Positions 41,769 to 50,235 of a stretch of DNA of 64,000 bases are shown piece by piece (the first letter of the stretch is position 1; the number at the start of each line of letters is the position of its first letter). The DNA is from CAZLRH01 sp964562015 (GTDB lineage: Bacteria > Verrucomicrobiota > Verrucomicrobiia > Opitutales > JABDGR01). Location: positions 1 to 64,000 of the forward strand of contig CAZLRH010000002.1 in assembly GCA_964562015.1 (NCBI GenBank). The letters are read 5' to 3'. Made by a program: the position numbers and the translations under genes. The notes under the pieces were generated by a model that saw only the letters and a program-made list of their open reading frames with translations, was not told where the DNA came from and did no database searches.

Positions 41769-42503
41769 TTAAAAATCATACCCGCCCCGGAAATTGCGCC
41801 AGATGATTTTGAGCACGTCACAACCGTACTTGATGGGTCGCAGGTGGGATTTCTCATCGCCGTAATGCGTGGGAATCGGCAAATCGGCGATGCGGAGTTT
41901 TTTCTTGCCGGCCATCAGCAGCATCTCGCCGTCAAAATGAAACGTGTCGCTCAGTTTTTGAAAGGGGATGCTTTCCAAGGCGCGGCGGTTGTAGAGCATG
42001 TAGCCGCTGTGGAACTCGGAGAGGTTCATGCCGTAACAAAGATTTTCCAGCTTAGTCAGGGCGATATTCGCGAGCCATTTGTACATCGGCATGCCGCCGG
42101 CAAGCGCGGACCGGGGATTTTTCATGCGCGAGCCGAGCACCACATCGGCCTCGCCGCGCATCAACGGCGCGTACAGACGCTCCATGTCTTCGGGTGCGTA
42201 CTGGCCGTCGGCATGAAGGAGCACCCCGATGTCCGCACCGAGTTCCAGGGCGCGGGCAAAGCCCGTCTTCTGCGCGCCACCATAACCGCGGTTGGCGGCG
42301 TGTTCGACGACTTCGAGTTGCGGGTATTCGCGTTTTATTTCCTCGCTCACCGAGCGGCGAATCTGCGCGCCTCCGTCTTCGACCACCACAATGCGGTGCA
42401 AGCCCGCCAACACCGGGCCGGGGATGCGTCGCAAAACGCCAGGAAGAGTCTGGTCCGCCTGATAGGCGGGAATGACCACCACAATCTTTTTCCCCACGCT
42501 CAT
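41769..42503 (-). CDS. Family 2 glycosyltransferase, dolichyl-phosphate mannose synthase-like
   Basis: The 244 aa protein is a GT-A fold enzyme: VVVIPAYQADQTLPGVL start, IVVVEDGG, and HADGQYAPEDMERL with the acidic metal motif, then VVLGSRM and EFHSGYMLYNRRALESIPF. No C-terminal membrane helices are present. It would transfer a sugar from a nucleotide donor to a lipid or envelope acceptor. The ATG overlaps the stop of the upstream epimerase gene (ATGA), so the two are co-translated, probably for one surface glycan pathway. Confidence 0.9.
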   Translation of the reverse strand: MSVGKKIVVVIPAYQADQTLPGVLRRIPGPVLAGLHRIVVVEDGGAQIRRSVSEEIKREYPQLEVVEHAANRGYGGAQKTGFARALELGADIGVLLHADGQYAPEDMERLYAPLMRGEADVVLGSRMKNPRSALAGGMPMYKWLANIALTKLENLCYGMNLSEFHSGYMLYNRRALESIPFQKLSDTFHFDGEMLLMAGKKKLRIADLPIPTHYGDEKSHLRPIKYGCDVLKIIWRNFRGGYDF

Positions 42504-43504
42504 TGGAACAACTGCTCCGTCCAGGTCTTGGGGCAACGCGTCGACCGGATTTCCACATCGAGATGATAACGAAATTTCCGCGGTCCGCGTTCCTCAATCC
42601 AGGCGGCGAGATTTTTCACGCTGTCGCGCAGGGTGTGGCGGGTTTCGTAGCCGAGCAGGCGGCGGGATTTTTCCGCGCTGCACGAGGCCAGTTTGATTTC
42701 CCCCGGACGGGCGTCCACGAAAACGGGATCGAGTTTTTTGAAGCCGACGGTTTCCGCGATGATTTCCGCCAATTCCAAAATGCTGACAAATTCCTCATCC
42801 GGACCGACATTGATGGTTTCATTTGTGCCGGCCGTGAGCGCCCGGACAAAGCAAGGGACGACGTCGCGGATGTCGGAAAAGCAGCGCTTCTGCTTGCCGT
42901 CGCCATAAATGATGGGTTGTTTGCCGCGCAGCATGAGGTTGATCATGATGCTGGCGACATTGCGGTAGGGGTCATCGTACTTCTGGTGCGGGCCGATGAT
43001 GTTGTGCGGCACCAGGTTGACAAATTCGAAGCCATGCACGGACGCGAGCACTTCGAGGATTTTCTCCGCAGCCACTTTCGCAATGCCGTAGGGGTCCACG
43101 GGATTGGGCGTCAGCCCTTCGTGAAAAGGCAGCACCGATTGACGGCCATAACGCGCCATGCTCGAACAATTAATCACGCGGCGGATTTTGTTGGAGGCGC
43201 AGGCGGTAAAAACCGTGGACGAAATCTGCACCGTGTTTTGTGTGACCAAATGCGGGGAGAACATGCTCAGGCCCTCGTAAGCGGCGCAGGCGGCATGGAT
43301 GACCACGTCGCAACCCGCGGTCAGCTTCTTCATCGTGTTCAGAAACTGGCAGTCCACCTGGTGAAATTCGGCGTCCTGCGGCACATTGTCCAGATACCCG
43401 CCGATGAGCGTGTCGCACCCGGCGACCTGATGGCCTTGGGCCAGCAGTTCCAACGCAACTTGGCTACCGAGAAAACCGGCGATGCCGGTGATGAAGACCT
43501 TCAT
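42500..43504 (-). CDS. NAD-dependent sugar epimerase/dehydratase
   Basis: The 334 aa protein is an extended short-chain dehydrogenase: the Rossmann motif GIAGFLGS at residues 7-14, the catalytic Ser segment INCSSMARYG, the YxxxK pair in DPYGIAKVAAEK, and the NAD-type acidic residue after the second strand (GCDTLIGG). C-terminal DARPGEIKLASC is typical of UDP-glucose 4-epimerase-like enzymes. It acts on a nucleotide sugar; the exact substrate is not clear. It is coupled to the glycosyltransferase gene downstream. Confidence 0.9.
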   Translation of the reverse strand: MKVFITGIAGFLGSQVALELLAQGHQVAGCDTLIGGYLDNVPQDAEFHQVDCQFLNTMKKLTAGCDVVIHAACAAYEGLSMFSPHLVTQNTVQISSTVFTACASNKIRRVINCSSMARYGRQSVLPFHEGLTPNPVDPYGIAKVAAEKILEVLASVHGFEFVNLVPHNIIGPHQKYDDPYRNVASIMINLMLRGKQPIIYGDGKQKRCFSDIRDVVPCFVRALTAGTNETINVGPDEEFVSILELAEIIAETVGFKKLDPVFVDARPGEIKLASCSAEKSRRLLGYETRHTLRDSVKNLAAWIEERGPRKFRYHLDVEIRSTRCPKTWTEQLFQ

Positions 43505-43581
43505 GGGGCAAAAAGTGGCATTCCCACTCGGATTGAATCTAGCAAGATTCGCCCGTAATCCAATGGTCAATTTTGGCCGGA

Positions 43582-45624
43582 TTACAATTGTTCCGCGATT
43601 TCCCGGACCTTTTCCGTTACCGCCTGACATTGCGTGCCGACACACAATTGCATTCCAGCCGGTTGCGCAGAGTCGTTGTTCGCATTCACTAAAAATACGG
43701 GCCGATAAGGCCGGGACGCGAGGGCCGCACGCAGGGCGGTAAAATCGCACGCGCCTTTGATTTTGAGGACCGCGACCCCGAGCGCATCCCAGGTGAAGGC
43801 CGTCAGCGCATGGGACACGCCCGTGGGCGCGCGGGTGACGAGCCCGGCGTAGGCCTTTTTCAAGTCGCCGAGTTCCGCGGCGTAAGAGGCGTCGCCGGTC
43901 AGCGCGTGCAAAAAGGTGAAAACGTGGGCGAGAGCGGAATGCCCGCTGGGTTGCGCGCTGTCCCACCAGGTCTTCTTCCGCACCGCCAGCGCCTCGGCAT
44001 CGACGGCAGTAAAGAAATAGCCGGCCTCCGTGGCATCGCGAAAATACGCGCGGGCGGATTCGACGAGCGCCTGCGCACGTTTGATATAGATTGTGCCAGT
44101 GCCCGCGCCAGGCGCGGCCCATTCCGCATAGGCGGCCAGGGCCAGCAACGCTTCGGCGAAAAAGGCGTAGTCGTCCAAAAAGGCGACGGGTGGCTTTGTT
44201 TTTGCCGACGCGGTGTTTTCGCGGGCATCATAAAATACGGATTGCAACCGTGGCCGGCCCTGGGCGTCGTCGCGCCGCAAATTGTCCCAGAGCCAATCGG
44301 CGGCCCGTTGCGCGGCGGCGAACCAATCCGGACGGTTCAGCGCCCAGGCCGCCTCGGCCAGCCCGCGAATGGCGAGGGCGTTCCAGGCCAGCACGATCTT
44401 TTTGTCCTTGGCCGGTTGCGGACGCAGCTCGCGCGCGGCGAGCAATTTCGCGCGGGCGGGCGCCAAGGCGGTCCGCTTCGCGAAATCATCCTCGACCAGC
44501 GCAGGGTTGGTGAAATTGTCCTCAAAATTGCCGCGCTCCGAAATGCCGTAGGCCGCGCAGACCGCCTGCGCCTCCGCGGCGCCCAAGACTTCGCGCACCT
44601 GTTCGGGCCGCCAGACGTAGGTGCCGCCCTCATGGCCCTCGGTGTCGGCGTCGAGCGCCGCATAAAACGACCCTGCGGGATGGCGCATTTCGCGAAACAG
44701 CCAGCCCACAATTTCCTCGGCGACGGCACCGTACAACGGTTTTTCAAAACGCCGGTGGGCCTTGGCGTAAAGGTCGAGCAGCAGCCCGTTGTCGTAGAGC
44801 ATTTTTTCGAAATGCGGAATCAGCCATTTCTCATCCACGCTGTACCGGCAAAAGCCGCCGCCAAACTGGTCGAACATGCCGCCGTGGGCCATTGCGCGCG
44901 TGGTGGTGTTGATGACCTCATCCAGCCGCGCGGCCAGCCCTCGGGTGCGTTCCGCCGCGGCGGTGGCGCGCACGGCGAGCAGAAAATCCAGCGTCATGGC
45001 CGGCGGAAATTTCGGCGCCTGGCCAAAACCGCCCCAGGTGTCGTCGTGCAACGTCGTGATGGCGTGCGCGGCCTGCACCAGCGCGCGATTTTCCAGCGGC
45101 TGCCCGGTCGCGCCCATCGCCGCATTCGAATGGGCGAGATTTTTTACGATGTTCTCCGCGTTTTCGTTCAACTCCTTTTGGTTGCGCGTGTAAAAATCCG
45201 CCACCCGCATGAGCAACTGCGGCCACGGGATGATGCCCTGGCCGGAATCCGACGGCGGAAAATAAGTGCCGCCGAAAAACGGGCGCTGGTCCGGCAGGCA
45301 AAAGGCGTTCAGCGGCCAGCCGCCGTGCTGGGTGAGCATTTGCACCGCTTCCATGTAAACCTGGTCCACATCGGGCCGTTCCTCGCGATCGACTTTGATG
45401 CAAATGAAGTGCCGGTTCATCAAATCCGCGATATAAGCGTCTTCAAAACACTGGTGCGCCATGACGTGGCACCAATGACAGGCCGAGTAGCCGACGGACA
45501 CCAACACCGGTTTGTTCTCAACGCGGGCGCGGGCCCAGGCCTCGTCGCCCCAGGGGTACCAGTCCACGGGGTTTTCAGCATGTTGCCGGAGGTAAAGACT
45601 CTGTTCGTGCGCAAGGCGGTTCAT
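43582..45624 (-). CDS. Thioredoxin-domain protein of the YyaL/SSP411 family (DUF255)
   Basis: The 680 aa protein has an N-terminal thioredoxin-like domain starting NRLAHEQSLYLRQHAENPVD, with CHWC at residues 49-52, KVDREERPDVDQVYM and GGTYFPPS. A long (alpha/alpha)6-like part similar to glycoside hydrolase folds follows (MFDQFGGGFCRYSVDEKWL, LPHFEKMLYDNG type segments). Family members are widespread; their function is not settled. The ATG at 45624 is chosen because the in-frame extension above is a low-complexity repeat (HPSSFLLHPSSF). Confidence 0.92.
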   Translation of the reverse strand: MNRLAHEQSLYLRQHAENPVDWYPWGDEAWARARVENKPVLVSVGYSACHWCHVMAHQCFEDAYIADLMNRHFICIKVDREERPDVDQVYMEAVQMLTQHGGWPLNAFCLPDQRPFFGGTYFPPSDSGQGIIPWPQLLMRVADFYTRNQKELNENAENIVKNLAHSNAAMGATGQPLENRALVQAAHAITTLHDDTWGGFGQAPKFPPAMTLDFLLAVRATAAAERTRGLAARLDEVINTTTRAMAHGGMFDQFGGGFCRYSVDEKWLIPHFEKMLYDNGLLLDLYAKAHRRFEKPLYGAVAEEIVGWLFREMRHPAGSFYAALDADTEGHEGGTYVWRPEQVREVLGAAEAQAVCAAYGISERGNFEDNFTNPALVEDDFAKRTALAPARAKLLAARELRPQPAKDKKIVLAWNALAIRGLAEAAWALNRPDWFAAAQRAADWLWDNLRRDDAQGRPRLQSVFYDARENTASAKTKPPVAFLDDYAFFAEALLALAAYAEWAAPGAGTGTIYIKRAQALVESARAYFRDATEAGYFFTAVDAEALAVRKKTWWDSAQPSGHSALAHVFTFLHALTGDASYAAELGDLKKAYAGLVTRAPTGVSHALTAFTWDALGVAVLKIKGACDFTALRAALASRPYRPVFLVNANNDSAQPAGMQLCVGTQCQAVTEKVREIAEQL

Positions 45625-45661
45625 GGAAAAGGAGGAAGGATGAAGGAGGAAGGAGGAAGGG
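45625..45661 (-). repeat. Pyrimidine-rich leader touching the YyaL-like start codon
   Basis: On the minus strand, repeats of CTTCCTCCTTCATCCTTC type end at the ATG. If translated they would read HPSSFLLHPSSFS in frame with the gene. That is a likely annotation trap: the extension is repeat DNA, not protein. Confidence 0.55.
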
Positions 45662-45764
45662 TGCCAACTTAAAAGCACCCAATCTGAAATTCCTCTCCCA
45701 GCCCCGCTCGCTGTCACAAAAATGAGATTTGCGGTAATACCGTATTTCTGCAATTCTGCTCGTC

Positions 45765-46088
45765 ATGAAAAATACCACCTTGCGGATAAGCCCGCGCGGC
45801 ACCGTCACACTCCCTAAACTCTTACGCCAGCAATACGCGTTGGACACCCATGATCTATTGCTGGCCGAGTCCACGGCCGAGGGCATCCTGCTGCGCCCCG
45901 CCATCGCCACCCCCATCGAGCTCTACACCGATGAACGCCTGGCCGAGTTCGCCCAAGAGGAACGCAAACTGGAAGCGCGTTTGCAACGCGAACCGCGCCT
46001 GCGCAAATGGGTGGAGGAGGGCTCGCGCAAATTAGCGATTGAAACCAAGCAGCGCCTCCAACGCCGTGCCACCGCCTCCACGCGTTGA
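45765..46088 (+). CDS. AbrB/MazE-like antitoxin
   Basis: The 107 aa protein starts MKNTTLRISPRGTVTLPKLLRQQYAL, the swapped-hairpin AbrB DNA-binding pattern (R-G-x-x-T-L-P-K). An acidic and basic helical tail of about 50 aa (EFAQEERKLEARLQREPRL) follows, typical of the toxin-binding part of antitoxins. It lies 21 bases upstream of a PIN-domain gene in the same direction, so the pair looks like a type II toxin-antitoxin operon. It would bind the PIN protein and repress its own promoter. Confidence 0.75.
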   Translation: MKNTTLRISPRGTVTLPKLLRQQYALDTHDLLLAESTAEGILLRPAIATPIELYTDERLAEFAQEERKLEARLQREPRLRKWVEEGSRKLAIETKQRLQRRATASTR

Positions 46089-46109
46089 CCTTCTTCGCCA
46101 GTGCCGCCC

Positions 46110-46502
46110 ATGAGTTCCGCGAGAGTTTTTGTGGCTGCCAATATCTTGTTCTCGGCCTGCCGACCGGGTCCAGCCTTGGGCGGCCTGCTCTTCCGCCTGG
46201 GCCAAGAGGAACGCCTGGTGACCTGTGCCTTGGCGATCGAAGAAGCCGCGCGTAATCTGGAAAAGAAGCGGCCACAGTGGTTCCCACGACTCGCGCTCTT
46301 TATCCCCACCATCCAGCGCGTGCCACTAGGTGAATGCCCGGATGACATCTCCCTGCCCGCCAATGACGGCATGCTCTTGGGCGCAGCCATTGCCGCAGGC
46401 TGTGCGATTTTTCTGACGGGCGACTGCGGAGACTTTGGCCACCTTTATGGGCGGGTCATCGTCGGCGTGCGCGTCTTGCCGCCCAGCGAATTTAATCCTT
46501 AG
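46110..46502 (+). CDS. PIN-domain toxin-like protein with first catalytic Asp missing
   Basis: The 130 aa protein has a PIN-like fold: opening strand RVFVAANILFSA, IEEAARNLEKKRPQWF, ANDGMLLGAAIAAGCAIFLTGD near the end. PIN nucleases cut RNA with three to four acidic residues. The first Asp, normally in the VFxDANVL pattern, is Ala here (GCT where GAT or GAC is expected), while the later acidic positions (PANDGML, LTGDCGDF) remain. It may be inactive, or need only the other residues. A GTG at 46101 is an alternative start. Confidence 0.72.
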   Translation: MSSARVFVAANILFSACRPGPALGGLLFRLGQEERLVTCALAIEEAARNLEKKRPQWFPRLALFIPTIQRVPLGECPDDISLPANDGMLLGAAIAAGCAIFLTGDCGDFGHLYGRVIVGVRVLPPSEFNP

Positions 46503-46574
46503 GTGCTCTCTGGTGACCGCAGCGAAAGGCCGCCAAGAAGGGAGATGAGTTGCTGTTCAAACCGCCGGCCCCCC

Positions 46575-46624
46575 TTTCTTTTTATTCTACATTCCACCTT
46601 CTCCCTTCTACATTCTCTTCCCCA
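46575..46624 (+). repeat. Pyrimidine-rich leader directly upstream of mutL
   Basis: Repeats of TTCTACATTCCACCTTCTCC type run to the mutL start codon at 46625. They share words with the tract before the DJ-1/PfpI gene. No Shine-Dalgarno sequence is visible. Confidence 0.55.
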
Positions 46625-48493
46625 ATGCCCCGCATCCACATCCTGCCCGACCGCGTGGCCAACCAGATTGCCGCCGGCGAAGTCGTCGAGCGGCCCGCCG
46701 CCGTCGTCAAGGAACTGCTGGAAAACGCCCTCGATGCCGGGGCGCTGCATGTGGAAATCGAATTTCGCCACGGCGGCAAATCCTACCTCCGGGTCGAAGA
46801 CGATGGTCATGGGATGGCGCCCGACGAGGCGATGCTCTCACTCGAGCGCCACGCCACGTCCAAGATTCGGGAGGCGGCGGACTTGCTGGCGGTGCGGACC
46901 TTTGGTTTTCGCGGCGAGGCGTTGCCGTCCATTGCCAGCGTGTCGCGTTTTCAATTGATGACCCGCGCACGCGAGGCGGCGGAAGGCACCGAAATCCTCG
47001 TCAATGGCGGCAAGCTGCTGCACCAGCGCGCGTGCGGCTGCCCCGTCGGCACGCGCATCGAGGTTGCCCATTTGTTTAATTCGGTGCCCGCGCGCCGCAA
47101 GTTTCTCAAGACGGATGCCACCGAATCAGCGCATATCGCGCGCCTCGCCCGGCTCTATGCCATCGCGCACCCGCAGGTTGCGTTCACGCTGCTCGAGGAC
47201 GGGCGCGTGATTTTCCGCTCGCCGCCCTGCCCGTCGCTGCGCGACCGCGTGGCGGAAATCTGGGGCCGGCGCGCCGCTGACGAGTTGGTGGAATTGCCCG
47301 AGACCAGGAACCAGGCCGCCGGCTTGCGCCTGTACGGGCTGCTGGGGCGACCGGGAGTGGGCCGGCCGACGCGCGACGGGCTCATCACTTTGGTCAACCG
47401 CCGGCCGGTGGATTCGCGCACGCTGTCCTACGCGATTCTCGAAGCCTACCATACTTACGTGCCCAAGGGCCGCTACCCGCCGGCCATTCTGCTGCTCGAG
47501 ATAGATCCCGCAGCCGTGGATGTGAATGTGCATCCCGCGAAACGCGAAGTGCGCTTTCGCGACGAGGCCGGCGTGCGCCAATTCGTGCTTTCCGCCGTGC
47601 TGGCACAATTGCGCACACCGACGGGCGAAGGGGCGAAGCCCGAAATTTCAACCTTCAGCGTTCAACCTTCAACATCCAACCCGCAACGCCCACCACCCCA
47701 ACTCCCCACCCCTGCACCTATCATGCAGACGCCGGTCCTCGTGGCGCCCCAACCTTGGCCTCGGCAAGAAAAGCAGAAAGAATCAACCATTCAGCATACG
47801 TCTACTCCCGCGGCGTTGTCTGCCAACCCAAGAACACCTGCGCCAGGCAGTCGCCCTTCATTGGAGGTTGAACGTTCAACGTTGAATGTTGAACGTTCGC
47901 TGCCCGTCCGCCTCACGTGGCGGCTGATCGGGCGCTGGCGCGGGCACCTTTACCTCTTCGAATCGGGCTCGGGGCTGATTCTCTTTAATTCCCGGGCGGC
48001 GCACGAACGCGTCTGGTTTGAGGAATTGCGGGCGCGCTTTGCCGGGGCGAATGCGCCGTCGCAGCAACTCCTCTTTCCCCTGCCGCTCGAACTCGAACCG
48101 CTGCCGGCGGCGGCGCTGGAGGAATTGCGCCCCTGGCTCAATGGCCATGGTTTTGCCCTGGAGCCCTTTGGCCGCAACTTTTTCCGCCTCGAAGCCACGC
48201 CCGACTGGCTCGACCCCGCGCACGCCGAGACCTTTCTGCGCGACCTGGCCGACCTCGCCCGCGAACGGGGCCCAGCGACCGAACTGCCCAACGACGACAT
48301 CGCGCGCCTCGCCGCCACGCGCGCCCTGCGTCTCGGTGATCAACCCTCGGAACAGGAGATTCGCTCGTTGGCCCAACGGCTGCTCGGCACCAGCCAGCCG
48401 CTCACCTGCCCGCGCGGGCGCTCGACCTTCATCGAACTCTCCGCGACCGACCTCGCCCGCCGTTTCGGCGGCGACGCGGAGGTGCTTGATTAA
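46625..48493 (+). CDS. mutL: DNA mismatch repair protein MutL
   Basis: The 622 aa protein has the GHKL ATPase domain: IHILPDRVANQIAAGEVVER start, ELLENALDAGA (N-box near residue 34), DDGHGM and TFGFRGEALPSIASV. The transducer domain follows (LVNRRPVDSR, DVNVHPAKREVRFRD). A linker of roughly 110 residues contains two repeat-derived segments. In the C-terminal dimerisation domain the endonuclease motif DQHAxxExxxxE reads NSRAAHERVWFE, with the metal-binding residues changed. The CPHGRP-type motif reads CPRGRS. It couples MutS recognition to strand removal, but probably without its own nicking activity. Confidence 0.93.
   Translation: MPRIHILPDRVANQIAAGEVVERPAAVVKELLENALDAGALHVEIEFRHGGKSYLRVEDDGHGMAPDEAMLSLERHATSKIREAADLLAVRTFGFRGEALPSIASVSRFQLMTRAREAAEGTEILVNGGKLLHQRACGCPVGTRIEVAHLFNSVPARRKFLKTDATESAHIARLARLYAIAHPQVAFTLLEDGRVIFRSPPCPSLRDRVAEIWGRRAADELVELPETRNQAAGLRLYGLLGRPGVGRPTRDGLITLVNRRPVDSRTLSYAILEAYHTYVPKGRYPPAILLLEIDPAAVDVNVHPAKREVRFRDEAGVRQFVLSAVLAQLRTPTGEGAKPEISTFSVQPSTSNPQRPPPQLPTPAPIMQTPVLVAPQPWPRQEKQKESTIQHTSTPAALSANPRTPAPGSRPSLEVERSTLNVERSLPVRLTWRLIGRWRGHLYLFESGSGLILFNSRAAHERVWFEELRARFAGANAPSQQLLFPLPLELEPLPAAALEELRPWLNGHGFALEPFGRNFFRLEATPDWLDPAHAETFLRDLADLARERGPATELPNDDIARLAATRALRLGDQPSEQEIRSLAQRLLGTSQPLTCPRGRSTFIELSATDLARRFGGDAEVLD
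47644..47683 (+). repeat. Repeat element inside the mutL linker, copy 1
   Basis: TTCAACCTTCAGCGTTCAACC and related words are translated in frame as STFSVQPSTSN. The copy at 47861-47898 is its rough reverse complement. Confidence 0.55.
47861..47898 (-). repeat. Repeat element inside the mutL linker, copy 2
   Basis: On the plus strand GTTGAACGTTCAACGTTG and GTTGAACGTTC words are translated in frame as LEVERSTLNVERS. It contains the palindrome TTGAACGTTCAA, and lies opposite to copy 1. Confidence 0.55.
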
Positions 48494-48532
48494 TTCAGAT
48501 TCGCAAAAATCATTTCTCGCGGAGTGCTTCGG

Positions 48533-50194
48533 CTACTTTTCCGCCAAGCTCACGGCACCCTGCTGACGCATCGATTGCAAGAGGCCACTGCGCAGATTCG
48601 GTGGAAGATTGGCGGTCTGCGCCCACTGCAACGCTCCCGCGAAATCCTTGCCCATCCAGACGGTCAATACGCGTTTGAGGTTGTCGTCACGCAGTGCGGT
48701 GTCCGTAAGCGTCGTCGCCCAATTGAGCGCTCCGATCGGGTCCTTCCCGGCTTGCGCAGCGACCAGTTCAACCACGGCGGTATTGCGCTGAGCCCCCGGG
48801 GCCAAATCATTTATCCAGGCGGAGGCGGCTGACGGATCCTGCCGCAACCAAGTGGAGACCACCGCCTGGGTTGACGCCTCGAGCAACGGGCCGGCGGGAA
48901 TCTGCGCGAGCAACGTCGCCGCCTGGGCTGGATCGCGTTTGGCCTGAGTGCCCATCAGGCTGGCGAGGGCGCCGTCTTGGCCCGGCCCTGGCGGCAGGGC
49001 TCCGGCCAGGTTCCACGCCGACGAGAAATCGCTGGCGGACATTTGCACCAGCACGTTGCTCAAGGCCAGATCGCGCGACGAGCCCCCAGGCAGGTTTTGC
49101 ACAAAGGCCAGGGCCGCGTCGGGACTGGACTTGGCTAAATTCGAGGCGAGGACGGGTGCATCCACCGCATAGATACTTGGATCCGCGGAAGCATTGACGA
49201 AGGCCAGCGCCGCGGCGGGATCGTTTTTGGCCCAGACTAAAACGATCGACTGCAAGGCCCCAGTCCGGGCCATTGCATCCGCGTCGGGCAATTTCTGGGC
49301 CCAAGCCAGCGCGCCTCCGAGGTCAGTCTTGGTCCAACCGTTCGCCATGCTGGCAATGGCGGTCGCGCGCAGCGCCGGGTCCGTCACTTTGTCCAATAAG
49401 GCGACGGCACTGTCAAGGTCGGGCTTGTAAAACGAAAAAGTACTTCGAATCACGCCGCCGGGCAGCGTGGTGGCCTCCACTGGTGGTTTCGTTAAACTGG
49501 TGAAAATGAAGGCGAGCGTTTTTTGCAAATCCTCAGCGGAAGCAAATTGCGTCAGCAGTTCCAACGCGCCCTCCGAATTGCCCGCCCGGGTCATCCTCAT
49601 CGCCACCGCCGAGGCCGCTTTGCTGCGGTCCCCGGGATTCTCCAACAAGCTCAGATAGCCCGCCGCCACCTCCGGCGCAGCCAGGTCTCCAAACGCACCG
49701 GGCGAAACCCCGAGGAGGCCTTTGAGCAGAGTTTGAGCGTCGGTTTCGGGGAGGCTGGCAGCCCAGGCGAGCGTAGTGTTCTCGTCTTCGCGTGTCCACC
49801 GCAGGGCGACACTGCGCAGGGCCGCAGTGCGCAGCTCGCCCGGCGGGAAATTGGCCGCGGCGGCCGCGGCGGCGAAGATCGGCATGTTTTTCAATACGTC
49901 TAACACGGCGGCGGTCGCGTCCTTGGCCCCCTCCGGTAATTCCCCCGCCAGGATTTTGGCAATTTGCGCGTTGCCCTGCGCCACAGTATAAAGAGCGACC
50001 GCCGGACCGCGTCGAGCCGGAGGCCCGTTCGAACGCTGAAGTCTTTGGCCCGCCGACGGCCTGGAGGTGGATGCCCCTGGCGTGCTCCCGCTGCTTGAGT
50101 CGAGCCAAGGACGGCGCCCCAAGAGAAAGCTCGTGCCGACAGCGGCCAAAACAAAGGCCCCTTGAAAAACCAGGCGTGGTGAGGGCTTTTTCAT
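48533..50194 (-). CDS. Membrane-anchored helical-repeat protein (W-x-x-x-D-P repeats), copy 2
   Basis: The 553 aa protein has an N-terminal helix (LVFQGAFVLAAVGTSFLLG), a Ser/Pro/Arg-rich stretch, and then about twelve repeats of roughly 35 residues. Each repeat carries W-x-x-x-D-P-x-x-A-L-x-W or a variant, then a short L-P and helix pair (for example WAKNDPAAALAFVNA; WLRQDPSAASAWINDL; WATTLTDTALRDDNL). The predicted form is an all-helical solenoid outside or under the membrane. Function is unknown. It follows a paralogue by 41 bases in one operon. The start at 50194 is chosen at the signal-like helix. Confidence 0.75.
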   Translation of the reverse strand: MKKPSPRLVFQGAFVLAAVGTSFLLGRRPWLDSSSGSTPGASTSRPSAGQRLQRSNGPPARRGPAVALYTVAQGNAQIAKILAGELPEGAKDATAAVLDVLKNMPIFAAAAAAANFPPGELRTAALRSVALRWTREDENTTLAWAASLPETDAQTLLKGLLGVSPGAFGDLAAPEVAAGYLSLLENPGDRSKAASAVAMRMTRAGNSEGALELLTQFASAEDLQKTLAFIFTSLTKPPVEATTLPGGVIRSTFSFYKPDLDSAVALLDKVTDPALRATAIASMANGWTKTDLGGALAWAQKLPDADAMARTGALQSIVLVWAKNDPAAALAFVNASADPSIYAVDAPVLASNLAKSSPDAALAFVQNLPGGSSRDLALSNVLVQMSASDFSSAWNLAGALPPGPGQDGALASLMGTQAKRDPAQAATLLAQIPAGPLLEASTQAVVSTWLRQDPSAASAWINDLAPGAQRNTAVVELVAAQAGKDPIGALNWATTLTDTALRDDNLKRVLTVWMGKDFAGALQWAQTANLPPNLRSGLLQSMRQQGAVSLAEK

Positions 50195-50235
50195 TGGCGG
50201 TGGGAAAAATAATAAACGGAATGGCCCAGTCCCCT

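Noticed and set aside
43810..45672. Open frame of 620 codons on the plus strand
   Set aside because: It is antisense to the YyaL-like gene, which has a convincing thioredoxin domain.
47644..47898. CRISPR-like repeats in mutL
   Set aside because: Only two imperfect copies in opposite orientation, translated inside a gene, with no spacers of equal length and no cas genes.
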